From Catenovulum agarivorans YM01 (lineage in GTDB: Bacteria; Pseudomonadota; Gammaproteobacteria; Enterobacterales; Alteromonadaceae), in NCBI RefSeq assembly GCF_000281085.1, contig NZ_JH767522.1:120952-184951 (forward strand): a stretch of DNA of 64,000 nucleotides. Reading direction: 5' to 3'. Within the stretch, counting starts at the first letter, position 1; each line of letters starts with the position of its first letter. The translations under genes and the position numbers were made by a program. Shown here piece by piece: positions 1 through 8,702 of this stretch. The notes below the pieces were generated by a model. The model was not told the DNA's origin. It saw only the letters and a list, made by a program, of their open reading frames with translations, and made no database searches.

Positions 1-388
1 CTTCTTCACGATCTTCCTTACAGTGCCATTTAGATATAATTCCCGAAACGATATCACTGCCGTATTCTTCCGCGTAGAAGAATAACTTGTCGATACTAGA
101 AGGTGGGCAAACGTCATCACAGTCGACAATCATGGTATATTTGCCTCTGGCAGCCTTTAACCCTCTATTGATAGTCGTTGCTCCACCAACATTACTCTGA
201 TCAATTACAATCAATGAACTATATCTTTGAGATAAATCGTTTAGAATTTCAAGTGAAGAATCAGGGCTGCCGTCGTTAATCGCAATAACTTCTACGTTTA
301 ACTTATGACCAGTACACAGACTATCAACACACTCCTTCAAAAATTCATCTGCTCCATAGACAGGCACAACAATTGACAAATCGATCAT
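1..388 (-). CDS. Glycosyltransferase family 2 (3' part missing)
   Basis: This is the N-terminal 129 codons of a GT-A fold glycosyltransferase; the rest lies beyond the window edge. The protein opens with MIDLSIVVPVYGADEF, followed by AINDGSPDSS, the nucleotide-sugar binding strand typical of family 2, and reaches the metal-binding region at VDCDDVCPP about residue 97. The ATG at 388 overlaps the stop of the cytidylyltransferase gene by four bases (ATGA), so the two are translationally coupled. Sitting at the distal end of the capsule export operon, it most likely transfers a sugar during capsule repeat synthesis. Donor and acceptor cannot be read from the sequence. Confidence 0.85.
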   Translation of the reverse strand, partial: MIDLSIVVPVYGADEFLKECVDSLCTGHKLNVEVIAINDGSPDSSLEILNDLSQRYSSLIVIDQSNVGGATTINRGLKAARGKYTMIVDCDDVCPPSSIDKLFFYAEEYGSDIVSGIISKWHCKEDREE

Positions 389-810
389 GATGATGCGCCC
401 TCCACTGAATTTTTGTTAAAATAACTCAAAATCCCATCAATAATCTCTGAAGTAGAAACACCTTCAGTTCTAGGCAAATACACGACTTCACACAATTCTC
501 TGTAGTGGTCAAATTTCCCTTCCCAGTCATTACCCATAACAAGAATGTCTGCGTTGTGAGCAGCTATATAGTCACCTTTTAATTCAAGTGATTCTTCAAG
601 AAAAACATCATCTACACAGTGAATGCTATTAATAATCCTCATTCTTTCTTCTTGGCTAAATACAGGGTTGCGACCTTTTTTGCTATAGTTGAGCGCATCA
701 GAAGAAACTCCAACAATTAACTTATCTCCTAACTCTCTCGCTCTTTCCAGTACGTTAACATGGCCTACATGGAAAACATCAAAGGTTCCAAAGGTAATAA
801 CTGTTGTCAT
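385..810 (-). CDS. Glycerol-3-phosphate cytidylyltransferase-like nucleotidyltransferase
   Basis: A 141-residue adenylyl/cytidylyltransferase of the TagD class. The HxGH active-site motif appears as FDVFHVGHVNVL at residues 9-20, and the second signature as EGVSTSEII near residue 116; the length matches the family. Such enzymes make CDP-glycerol, or activate other phosphorylated alcohols, for polymer synthesis. Its place between kpsD (three-base gap) and a glycosyltransferase suggests a precursor for a phosphoglycerol-like capsule or a capsule lipid linker. The exact substrate is an inference, because related family members activate ethanolamine phosphate and similar molecules. Confidence 0.8.
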   Translation of the reverse strand: MTTVITFGTFDVFHVGHVNVLERARELGDKLIVGVSSDALNYSKKGRNPVFSQEERMRIINSIHCVDDVFLEESLELKGDYIAAHNADILVMGNDWEGKFDHYRELCEVVYLPRTEGVSTSEIIDGILSYFNKNSVEGASS

Positions 811-813
811 ATT

Positions 814-2388
814 CTACATCCCCAACACTACCGCAGCACTCACCGCGATCTGGTAAATAATTTGTGTTATATCTTTGCTAAATTGCAGGTACTTAGTATC
901 CACTTTCGGCAGTATGAATATTTCATCACCGCCAACAATTTTAGCGCGTTTAAGTTTGCTGGTATCTTCAGCTAAATACTTTTCAAATTGACCGTTTTTA
1001 TGCATAACAATCACGTAAGTTGAATCTTCACTTTGGGTGTAACCACCAGCTGAGTTTATATAATCAATGACACTTGAATCAGCTTCGTGGGTAATTGCAC
1101 TTGGAAACACCACTTCACCATGCACCAATACCAGTGATGATTTGCTCGGTATGCGGATAATATCACCCTGCTCCAAATGGATATCTTTGAATACGTCTGC
1201 ATTAGTCAAAATAACTTGACCACGTGGCTCGATATTTTTGGCGCGTTCAACCCATTGTAAAATAAGTTCGGCTTCTTTGGCTCTAAGTGCGGCGGCTTCC
1301 GCCGTATCTGAACGTGCAGTCAGTACGCTAGATTCAAGTGACTGCAAAGACGACTGCAGCATTTCTTTTTGCCGCGCTTTTACACTGTTTCTGAATAGTT
1401 GAATGCCAGATAAATCAGACAGGTTGTTTAGCTCTATTTGGTTAATCAGTTCAGTTAAAGTTGAACCATGTGGCAATACATACTCACGCTCACTTTCGTG
1501 TTCACCTTCAACTCTGACACTTATAGAGCGCGCTTTTTGGTCTGAAACAAATACTACTTTATCACCACTGTACAAAGGTGCTTCACTCGCTTGACCAATA
1601 GCATAATAGTCAACAAACTGTTCTGTGCCTGAGTTACGATAAATACGCACATGTGTAACCGTTGGGTCTGGTTTCACCATTTGTTTTACATATGCCAAAT
1701 TAGTTTGGGCTTGTTCAAACTCTATTGAGCTTGCTTTAGCAACTAAACCTTCAACTGCTACGTGTTTTTTACGTGGGCTAACAAATATGGTGTCTCCGTC
1801 GCGTATTTGGTGCGGGGTCATTAAACCTTGGGTTAAAAAGGTATATAAATTAAAAGTTTCAATTGGCTGGCCACTTCTAATTAAGCGAATGTCTAAATAA
1901 CTACCGGAAGTTGGGTGTATACCTTTGGCTTTGTCTAAAAAGTACAACACTGAATCTGACGATAAACCTGCATACAAACCTGGCTGCATTACATGACCGG
2001 TAACATATACTTTGACCGGTTGGGCACTTTCTAGCGTTGCATATATATGCACATTGCTTTGGAAAACCTGTTTTACCCGGTTTACCACAACTTGATTTAA
2101 CTGGCTATTTTTCACCCCACTTACATGCACAGGGCCCACTTTAGGGATAAAAATATTGCCTTGTTTATCAATTTCAAAAATAGCATCCAGGCTAGTGCCA
2201 CCCCAAATTTGCACTCGAATTTTATCGCCTATCGCTAATTGATAGTCTGGGTTAAAACCGTTAAACGACTGGTTAGCAAAGTCGCCATTAAATAACCAGT
2301 CACCATAAACTGGCGCAGCTTGTTGTACATTTGCACTTGCTGTAAAAGGTAAAAACAACAGGGCAATAATTATTAAATATTGTTTCAT
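814..2388 (-). CDS. kpsD: Capsule export outer-membrane/periplasmic protein, KpsD-like (Poly_export/SLBB)
   Basis: A 524-residue exported protein with a cleavable signal peptide (LLFLPFTASA, residues 10-19). A polysaccharide-export domain follows, starting near YQLAIGDKIRVQIWGG at about residue 49, then several SLBB-like segments, a long helical stretch near residues 335-385 and a hydrophobic C-terminus. The length is close to KpsD of group-2 capsule systems rather than to the shorter Wza. It would form the periplasmic/outer-membrane conduit for capsule. Its ATG overlaps the kpsE stop by one base (TAATG). The operon also carries the ABC transporter genes, which supports the assignment. No lipobox is visible, unlike Wza. 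Confidence 0.85.
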   Translation of the reverse strand: MKQYLIIIALLFLPFTASANVQQAAPVYGDWLFNGDFANQSFNGFNPDYQLAIGDKIRVQIWGGTSLDAIFEIDKQGNIFIPKVGPVHVSGVKNSQLNQVVVNRVKQVFQSNVHIYATLESAQPVKVYVTGHVMQPGLYAGLSSDSVLYFLDKAKGIHPTSGSYLDIRLIRSGQPIETFNLYTFLTQGLMTPHQIRDGDTIFVSPRKKHVAVEGLVAKASSIEFEQAQTNLAYVKQMVKPDPTVTHVRIYRNSGTEQFVDYYAIGQASEAPLYSGDKVVFVSDQKARSISVRVEGEHESEREYVLPHGSTLTELINQIELNNLSDLSGIQLFRNSVKARQKEMLQSSLQSLESSVLTARSDTAEAAALRAKEAELILQWVERAKNIEPRGQVILTNADVFKDIHLEQGDIIRIPSKSSLVLVHGEVVFPSAITHEADSSVIDYINSAGGYTQSEDSTYVIVMHKNGQFEKYLAEDTSKLKRAKIVGGDEIFILPKVDTKYLQFSKDITQIIYQIAVSAAVVLGM

Positions 2389-3572
2389 TAGTCTTCTTTA
2401 TGCTCTTTTACTGTTGCAAGTATCATTACCAATATGCCGTACATCATCGCCAGCAATACTGTTAAGGTAACAAACCAATAAATTCGTCTTGGGTATAGTG
2501 CTTCATCTGCAATAGTTGCATGCTCTACTACCAATAAATGTTTGAGTTTTTTGTGCACTTCGGCACGTGTTGTTTCCAAACCAAGTAACGCGGCTTTATA
2601 TACATCGGCAGCAAAATCTATCTGCATTTTTAATTGGCGATATTTAATGTCGAGCTCATTTAATGCTGTGTCTGAGTCACTAATTAACTTAAGTTGCTGC
2701 TCACCAATTTGTGTTTCAATCGCTTTAATTTGATTTTTTAACGTAACCACTTCGGCCGCGTTCGGGTTCATATAACTGAGCAGTGCTTCAAGTTCAGTTT
2801 TTTTGCTGATTAATAATGAATTCAATTCAGCAATGCTACCTAATACAGCTGTGCTTTGTTGTTCCGTGCTATAAACTTGCTGCTTATTCTGAAACTCGGT
2901 CAACTGACCAGTTAAGTCAGATAAATTTTGATGCGAACGATTGAGCTCTTTTTCAACAAAAGCAACTTCTTCAAGCGCAATTTGATGACCAAGCTGATTA
3001 ATAAAAGTTTCAGCATGCTGAATAATTTCGCTGATTACTTGATATGAATAATCCGCCTCAAAGGTACGTACTGAAACTGTGATTAACCCAGAAATATCAT
3101 CAAATTCGACTTGCACTTTATCTAGATAAAATTGGTAGAAGTCTTCAAAAGTAGCACCTGTTGCCAAACGGCTAAACCAATCAGCATTTGAGTTACTAAA
3201 GTGCGTTCTTAACTGAACATTTGTATCTAGGTGTTTAAGCATATCTTTCGACAAGATATGTTTTTGAATTAGATAAGCATCTTTCGACTGGCCACCATCA
3301 ATGCCAAGCAAAGGTAGAGACGCACCAGCGGCCAAGTTAGGTTCGTCGGAGGTTTTAATCACTAAGGTAGCGGTAGACTCATACTGGTCGCTAGCAATCA
3401 CAAACAAATAGATAGCTAACGCAACCACAGGCACAACCAGCCAAGCAACATAATGGAACGACAGCACCATTTTTGATGATGTATCTGCTCCTTCTTTTGC
3501 TAACCTAAAGCCAATTGAGTCTAATAAAAAAGCTTTGGGTGAACGGAATAACTTTTTTAACTTCCGTGCCAT
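2388..3572 (-). CDS. kpsE: Capsule export inner-membrane PCP protein, KpsE-like
   Basis: A 394-residue polysaccharide co-polymerase-like protein with two membrane segments, near residues 42-63 and 365-385, flanking a large periplasmic coiled-coil region (about residues 205-345, rich in L, E and Q). This matches the KpsE/CtrB family that bridges the inner-membrane ABC transporter and the outer-membrane conduit. There is no cytoplasmic tyrosine-kinase domain, so it is not a Wzc. The start MARKLKKLF has the positively charged cytoplasmic end expected. It is separated from kpsT by 84 bases and coupled to kpsD by a one-base overlap. Confidence 0.85.
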   Translation of the reverse strand: MARKLKKLFRSPKAFLLDSIGFRLAKEGADTSSKMVLSFHYVAWLVVPVVALAIYLFVIASDQYESTATLVIKTSDEPNLAAGASLPLLGIDGGQSKDAYLIQKHILSKDMLKHLDTNVQLRTHFSNSNADWFSRLATGATFEDFYQFYLDKVQVEFDDISGLITVSVRTFEADYSYQVISEIIQHAETFINQLGHQIALEEVAFVEKELNRSHQNLSDLTGQLTEFQNKQQVYSTEQQSTAVLGSIAELNSLLISKKTELEALLSYMNPNAAEVVTLKNQIKAIETQIGEQQLKLISDSDTALNELDIKYRQLKMQIDFAADVYKAALLGLETTRAEVHKKLKHLLVVEHATIADEALYPRRIYWFVTLTVLLAMMYGILVMILATVKEHKED

Positions 3573-3656
3573 CTAAGTACCACTAAATTCAGTTCGAGTC
3601 ATAAAAACGCGCCATTATATCAAGATATCTGCACACTTGTAGTGAAAATGTCATAA

Positions 3657-4304
3657 TTAGCATTGATATTGCTTAATTCCATCTTCAACATTGTCGAAAA
3701 AGTGTAATTGACGATCTTGCAAAACAATTGCCATATCACATTGTTTACGCAAAGTAGACATATCGTGAGAAACCATGATTACGTTGGCATTTTTGCGTTT
3801 TTCCGCCATAGATTCTGCACATTTTTTGCGAAATGATGCATCACCCACAGAGGTTATTTCATCAATTAAATACAGCTCAAAATCAAACGCCATACTTAAA
3901 GCAAATGCCAAACGTGATTTCATTCCCGACGAATAGGTTTTAATTGGTAACTCAAAATAATCACCAATTTCCGAAAATGCTTGCACGAAATCACAAGTTT
4001 TTGCAATTTGCCTATTACCATAAACACGACAAACAAATTCAACATTTTCTCGCCCAGTCATACTACCTTGAAAACCGGAGGCCAAAGCCAACGGCCACGA
4101 GATACGCTTATTTGAGCGAATTGTGCCTTTATTGGGAAAGTCGATGCCGCCTAATAAACGCAATAAGGTAGATTTACCCGCACCATTTGGCCCAAGTATA
4201 GCTACATCACGTCCTTCGGGAATGGTAAAAGTAACATCACGCAGTACGTACTTTTTCCCCAGTTTAGTTAGGTAATATTTGGTTACCTTATCCAACTCAA
4301 TCAT
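3657..4304 (-). CDS. kpsT: Capsule polysaccharide ABC transporter ATPase, KpsT-like
   Basis: The ATP-binding subunit of the capsule exporter, about 215 residues. Walker A is GPNGAGKST, the signature region is KTYSSGMKSRLAFAL, Walker B is FELYLIDEI, and an H-loop lies at MVSHDM. I start it at the ATG at 4304 (MIELDKVTKYYL), which overlaps the kpsM stop by ATGA and matches the usual start of KpsT proteins. An in-frame TTG at 4325 would add seven residues. It energises export of lipid-linked capsule through KpsM. KpsT family members in this operon type are normally about 220 residues long, so the gene is complete. Confidence 0.88.
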   Translation of the reverse strand: MIELDKVTKYYLTKLGKKYVLRDVTFTIPEGRDVAILGPNGAGKSTLLRLLGGIDFPNKGTIRSNKRISWPLALASGFQGSMTGRENVEFVCRVYGNRQIAKTCDFVQAFSEIGDYFELPIKTYSSGMKSRLAFALSMAFDFELYLIDEITSVGDASFRKKCAESMAEKRKNANVIMVSHDMSTLRKQCDMAIVLQDRQLHFFDNVEDGIKQYQC

Positions 4305-5104
4305 GTTGCTATCATCCGTGTCCAATGCATACGATATAAGCGCATGGCGATAAACAAACTAACCAAAGCACAGCAGAATAAATACCACAAACTTGCATGG
4401 TCTGAAGTGAAGTTTTCAATAAACCCAGCTCTAAACAGCTCAACCGCATGTAACACTGGATTCCAAATTAGGTAAACATGGTATTTTTCAGGGATCATAT
4501 CCAGGGTAAAGAATATGCCTGAAATAAACATCATAGGCTTCATTAAAATGCCTAAAAATTTGTCGCTTTCAGGGAAAAACTCAATAGCAAATGAGGCAAT
4601 CATACCAAATGAGGTGGCAAAAATGGTTAACAGCACAACTATCATTAAACAATATAAAATATCGTATATTGCTACTTGATAACCAGCCCACCAAAACAAA
4701 GCAAACAAACTGACTGAGGTAAATAAAAATATACCCATCTCAAGGATTACGCGTGCACAATAAGTATTTATTGGTTTTACATAACGGTAGTGGAATAAGC
4801 CTCGGTTTGCTGAGCAAGCATTTTTGCATTGATTAAATAAATTTTGAAAAAGTAAAAAAGGCATAATGCCGGTGTAAATAAAAATTGGCGTTTCTACCCC
4901 ACCAAAACCTTCACGTGCACGCACACCAAAGATCACTGAAAAAATAATAACGTGCGCAATAGGTTCTGCTAATGCCCAAAACACGCCCAACCTATAAGTG
5001 CCAAAACGGGTTTTTAGCTCGCGTAAAAAAAGCGCAAAGATTACGTCACGCATCACCTGAAATGGGTTGCGTTGTATTCTGTATTGAGCGGGCTGAAATG
5101 ACAT
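4301..5104 (-). CDS. kpsM: Capsule polysaccharide ABC transporter permease, KpsM-like
   Basis: A 267-residue ABC-2 type permease with six predicted hydrophobic segments and the conserved N-terminal amphipathic part (LKTRFGTYRLGVFWALAEP, about residues 29-47) typical of polysaccharide exporters of the KpsM/Wzm class. It pairs with KpsT in the inner membrane. It is first in a minus-strand operon that continues through kpsT, kpsE, kpsD, the cytidylyltransferase and the glycosyltransferase. The gene is divergent from the amylase gene, and the roughly 185-base spacer must hold both promoters. Confidence 0.88.
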   Translation of the reverse strand: MSFQPAQYRIQRNPFQVMRDVIFALFLRELKTRFGTYRLGVFWALAEPIAHVIIFSVIFGVRAREGFGGVETPIFIYTGIMPFLLFQNLFNQCKNACSANRGLFHYRYVKPINTYCARVILEMGIFLFTSVSLFALFWWAGYQVAIYDILYCLMIVVLLTIFATSFGMIASFAIEFFPESDKFLGILMKPMMFISGIFFTLDMIPEKYHVYLIWNPVLHAVELFRAGFIENFTSDHASLWYLFCCALVSLFIAMRLYRMHWTRMIAT

Positions 5105-5196
5105 TTGTAAAACTCTCTTGTGTGATCGCTGCGCATTATAACAAACAAGCCCGATTTTACAGTGGGTTTAAATGTTAAAAGATGTACGTCTGACTA

Positions 5197-5206
5197 CATA
5201 CGTATG
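5197..5206. promoter_or_regulatory. ATACGTAT palindrome upstream of the amylase gene (putative operator)
   Basis: CATACGTATG is a perfect 10-bp palindrome, extended on one side to CATACGTATGCA. It lies 84 bases before the amylase start and 93 bases before the kpsM start. The same core followed by GCA occurs at 56417-56427, next to the starch-binding redox gene and the ebo cluster. Palindromes centred on CG are typical of LacI-family repressors, so a carbohydrate-responsive repressor is plausible. The regulator itself is not encoded in the window. Confidence 0.45.
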
Positions 5207-5289
5207 CATAGCGATTTTTGCTTCTAAAATGGCTAGACTGAGTCATTGACATTTTATTAACACTTTACACACATAAAGCGGGGTGACCC

Positions 5290-8016
5290 ATGTTCAAACT
5301 ATCAAAAAGCTCTATCGCCATAAGTTCTGTTTTATTAATGACGATAAGCTTATCAGCCTGTAAAGACACTAGCGTAGATATTGATGTCCCTAAAGAGCCG
5401 GCGCCAACACCAACTCCAAGTCCTACGCCTACCCCGACACCAACGCCTAGCCCAACTCCGACGCCAACAAACACAGCACCTGTTATTCATATGCTTGAAA
5501 CTTCGGCAGTCGATCAAGATCTAGCGATTGAATTGCAATGGTCAATTGCTGATGGTGAGCAAGACAGTTTAACTTGTGAGATAGACAGTGGCGATAACAG
5601 CAACCCTATTTTAATATCTGATTGCGCCTACTTTGGTCAATCAACCTTAAGCTATAGTGCGGCGGGGCAATATCGAATAAAACTCAGCATAGATGATGGT
5701 GAATTTACCGCTGAAACAACATTAGATGTAACCATTGCCGAACCACAGCCACAATTTACCCTAGCGCAAAGTGCTACTGTGCCTGCTCCAATATATTTAC
5801 GCGGATTCGAAAATGATTGGGGGATCACCAACCAACTCACTTTACAAGACGGCATTTATATTATTGAATTTGATGGTACTTATGCACAACAAGCGGCTAA
5901 AGTTGCTAGTGAAGATTGGTCAACAGTTAACTGCGGCGGTTTTGCGCTTACTGCTAATGCAAGTCCAATAGACCTAACCTGTGGTGGCAACCCAGATAAT
6001 GGTTCAATAACATTCGAAGAAGATGCCATCTATCGCATTGGTGTAAGTTATCAAGAAGATGGTAGTGCACAGATGCAAATGTTAAAAATTGCGCACGCAT
6101 TGCCGGATGAATCTGGATTAGGCCAAGCCGGTACTTTAAATATCCATTATTTACATAGCAGCGAAAGTTATTCTGGCTGGGGATTACACATTTGGGGCGA
6201 TGCGATTGACGCGTCAATCGCGACAGATTGGGCAACACCACGCCCGTATGCCGAACAAAAAGATGACTACGCTGTGTGGCAAGTACCAATTGAAGACGCT
6301 GGCGCAACTTTTAACTTTATAATGCATTTTGGTGATGTAAAAAGTACCGAAAGCGATTTATCACTAGTTGCCTCTAGTTTCGGTAATGAAATTTGGATAG
6401 TACAAGACACAGCCACTATTTATAATAACGAAACCGATGCTCGTGCGGCATACAATGCTTTATTACAAAACTTAGGTAACCAATCTGCTAACTTAGATTT
6501 ATCTGCTGTCACAACCACAGATACAAGTTCAGCTGTTAGTGATGCTTGGGTTGATAGTGCACAATTTGCTCAAATTTATGTGCGTGCTTACCAAGATTCA
6601 GACGGCGACGGTGTCGGTGATATTCAAGGTTTAATCAGCCGTTTAGATTATTTAAAAGATAATGGTATCAACGCCATTTGGTTAATGCCTATGATGGAAA
6701 GCTCTGACAATGACCACGGTTATGCAACAACTGACTACCGCAAAATTGAAAGTGACTACGGCTCACTAGATGACTTCAAGAGCTTATTAACCGAAGCTCA
6801 TAATCGCGATATCGCAATTGTTCTAGATTATGTAATTAATCATTCAAGTAATCAAAATCCTTTGTTTGTTGATGCTATGTCTTCCCCCAACAACGACAAA
6901 CGCGACTGGTATATTATTCAAGCTGACAAACCGCTAGGTTGGAATATTTGGGGTGGTGATCCTTGGCGTACTAGCCCAGGTGGCGCTTATTACGCCGCAT
7001 TCGCTGACAGTATGCCAGATTATGATTTAACTAACCCTGAGGTTATCGCTTTCCATCAAAATAATCTCAAATTCTGGTTAAACATGGGTGTAGACGGTTT
7101 CCGTTTTGATGCGGTAGGTGTTTTAGTTGAAAACGGTAAAGATGCTTTAGAAGATCAACCAGAAAACCATGTGATTATGAAAACCATGAAAGACACTATT
7201 GAGTCGTACGACAATAGATATATTGTCTGTGAGTCACCTTCTGGTTACGCTGCGTTTGCCAACTACAATTCTTGTGGCCGCGCATTTAACTTTGCAGCGG
7301 GTCACGCAATTATTGGTATGGCTAAATCTGGTGTTGTGTGGGATGAATTGTTAAATGAACTGGCCGCATCTAATACCGACCAAATGCCAATGATTTTAGC
7401 CAACCATGATTTCTTTGCGGGCGATCGTGTATGGAATCAACTTTCTGGTAATACGGCTCAATATAAAGTAGCAGCGGCTACTTATTTGTTAGCTTCATCA
7501 AACCCATTCACTTATTACGGTGAAGAGATTGGTTTGGCTGCAGCCGATAGTTTATCGGGTGATTGGAGCATTCGTACACCTATGAGCTGGACAAACGATG
7601 CGAACAATGCAGGATTTACCACAGGCACGCCGTTTAGAGCTTTATCTAGCAATGTTGCAAGCAACAATGTAACCGCGCAACTCGCAGATGCTGACTCGTT
7701 ATTAAATTATTATCGCGATTTGTATCAAGTTAGAAACGACCACTCGGTTATCGCGACAGGCACGCTGAACGTGCAGAGTAGTGGTGGTGACAAGGTACTT
7801 AAATTAGTTAGAACGGGTACTGGTACTGAAGCAGTTATTTTAATTAACTATAGTGATGCAGATGAAAGTGTCACGGTTGATGTAAACCACAATGATGCTG
7901 TTTATAGTGATAAGTTAAGTGGTTTAGTTGATGTTAGCTCTAGTTCAAGTGGTGAGTTAACTGTAACTGTACCAGCGCAATCAGCTGCTGTGTTTGTTCA
8001 TACTGTAGCAAACTAG
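5290..8016 (+). CDS. Secreted multidomain alpha-amylase lipoprotein (GH13)
   Basis: A 908-residue enzyme beginning with a lipoprotein signal (lipobox LSAC, Cys about residue 24), then a proline-threonine linker of TP repeats (residues 36-59), an Ig/PKD-like domain (about 63-155), a beta domain at about 165-275 that may bind or present substrate, and a pullulanase-associated-like (CBM41-type) domain at about 285-385. The GH13 barrel starts near residue 425. Its catalytic residues are visible as GFRFDAV (nucleophile D607), IVCESP (acid/base E648) and LANHDF (D707), and an all-beta domain closes the protein. It should hydrolyse starch or malto-oligosaccharides at the cell surface. The GH13 subfamily and endo/exo mode are not determinable by eye. 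The start has a GGGGTGA ribosome site. Confidence 0.88.
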   Translation: MFKLSKSSIAISSVLLMTISLSACKDTSVDIDVPKEPAPTPTPSPTPTPTPTPSPTPTPTNTAPVIHMLETSAVDQDLAIELQWSIADGEQDSLTCEIDSGDNSNPILISDCAYFGQSTLSYSAAGQYRIKLSIDDGEFTAETTLDVTIAEPQPQFTLAQSATVPAPIYLRGFENDWGITNQLTLQDGIYIIEFDGTYAQQAAKVASEDWSTVNCGGFALTANASPIDLTCGGNPDNGSITFEEDAIYRIGVSYQEDGSAQMQMLKIAHALPDESGLGQAGTLNIHYLHSSESYSGWGLHIWGDAIDASIATDWATPRPYAEQKDDYAVWQVPIEDAGATFNFIMHFGDVKSTESDLSLVASSFGNEIWIVQDTATIYNNETDARAAYNALLQNLGNQSANLDLSAVTTTDTSSAVSDAWVDSAQFAQIYVRAYQDSDGDGVGDIQGLISRLDYLKDNGINAIWLMPMMESSDNDHGYATTDYRKIESDYGSLDDFKSLLTEAHNRDIAIVLDYVINHSSNQNPLFVDAMSSPNNDKRDWYIIQADKPLGWNIWGGDPWRTSPGGAYYAAFADSMPDYDLTNPEVIAFHQNNLKFWLNMGVDGFRFDAVGVLVENGKDALEDQPENHVIMKTMKDTIESYDNRYIVCESPSGYAAFANYNSCGRAFNFAAGHAIIGMAKSGVVWDELLNELAASNTDQMPMILANHDFFAGDRVWNQLSGNTAQYKVAAATYLLASSNPFTYYGEEIGLAAADSLSGDWSIRTPMSWTNDANNAGFTTGTPFRALSSNVASNNVTAQLADADSLLNYYRDLYQVRNDHSVIATGTLNVQSSGGDKVLKLVRTGTGTEAVILINYSDADESVTVDVNHNDAVYSDKLSGLVDVSSSSSGELTVTVPAQSAAVFVHTVAN

Positions 8017-8027
8017 TTGTTGATGTT

Positions 8028-8063
8028 TTTGCACTATCTGGGTTACTAGATAGTGCAAATTTC
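8028..8063 (+). terminator. Hairpin after the amylase gene
   Basis: A perfect 12-bp stem (TTTGCACTATCT at 8028-8039 and its complement at 8048-8059) with an 8-base loop starts 12 bases after the amylase stop. Only a short T-rich tract follows, so termination strength is uncertain. The stem symmetry is clear. Confidence 0.65.
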
Positions 8064-8213
8064 CATTAAAACCCACAGCTCCTACACCCCATTGCTGCAA
8101 GATCTTTTCCGTATAATCAGAAGGTAAATGGGTATTGCTCATAAAAACGCTTCAAGCAATTGTGCAAAAACTAACTTAACCTTTCTAGCCGCAAGCCTTC
8201 GGCGCTGGCTAAT

Positions 8214-8359
8214 CTGAGCACTTTACCCACTCGAAGCATGATTTTCTAAAAACGCTGTAAATCCGTCCCTGGAAGCTCCCAAACGTCATCCCAGACGTTT
8301 GAAGTTTTAGAAAATCAGCATTCGAGTCGGTAAAACTAAGCATCGACAGTGCTGCTCAG
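8214..8359. repeat. Nested inverted-repeat element (copy 1)
   Basis: Imperfect arms run from CTGAGCA at 8214 inward through ACTCGAAGCATGATTTTCTAAAA and return as TTTTAGAAAATCAGCATTCGAGT to TGCTCAG at 8359. Between them lies TCCCTGGAAGCTCC followed by an inner hairpin CAAACGTC-ATCCCA-GACGTTTG at 8280-8301. The same layout with different stem sequences occurs at 50910-51006. It is probably a non-autonomous mobile intergenic repeat. The 686-base region 8017-8702 otherwise holds the amylase hairpin and a second element, and no gene that I can support. Confidence 0.6.
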
Positions 8360-8475
8360 ATAAAACATTGCGCGCCAAACGAACATTTACGAATTCAAAA
8401 TAGTTTTACGAAAGTAATTTCAACATATTGCACTATACAAGCAGCAACTAATTGCTGGGGAGAGGTGGTTGAGAT

Positions 8476-8627
8476 GCTTTTTGCAAAACTTCACAAGAGA
8501 GGGGCGAATGAAGACCGAAGCACCGCTTCGCAGCTGAATGAGGTGGAGTCATGGAGGACGACAGGATGGAGGCTTCAGGGACGAAAAATGCCTAAAATTT
8601 TTTCATGAGACATATTTTGCAAAAAGC
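8476..8627. repeat. Nested inverted-repeat element (related, opposite orientation)
   Basis: GCTTTTTGCAAAA at 8476-8488 is exactly inverted at 8615-8627. Inside, read on the minus strand, CGTCCCTGAAGCCTCC at about 8568-8583 resembles the TCCCT-n-AGCTCC core of the element at 8214-8359. A second CG-rich hairpin (AAGCACCGCTTCG) lies around 8519. This is probably a degenerate member of the same intergenic repeat group; the similarity is shorter than for the other copies. Confidence 0.45.
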
Positions 8628-8702
8628 TTCTTAACCTGCTCGACTTTGTCTGCCACCAAACATGCAGCGAAAGGAATAAAGGCGACTCGAGAGTCAAATC
8701 GC

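Noticed and set aside
5265..5474. Minus-strand open frame rich in G and V opposite the amylase start
   Set aside because: It is the reverse reading of the proline-threonine linker repeat of the amylase; no ribosome site and no plausible protein.
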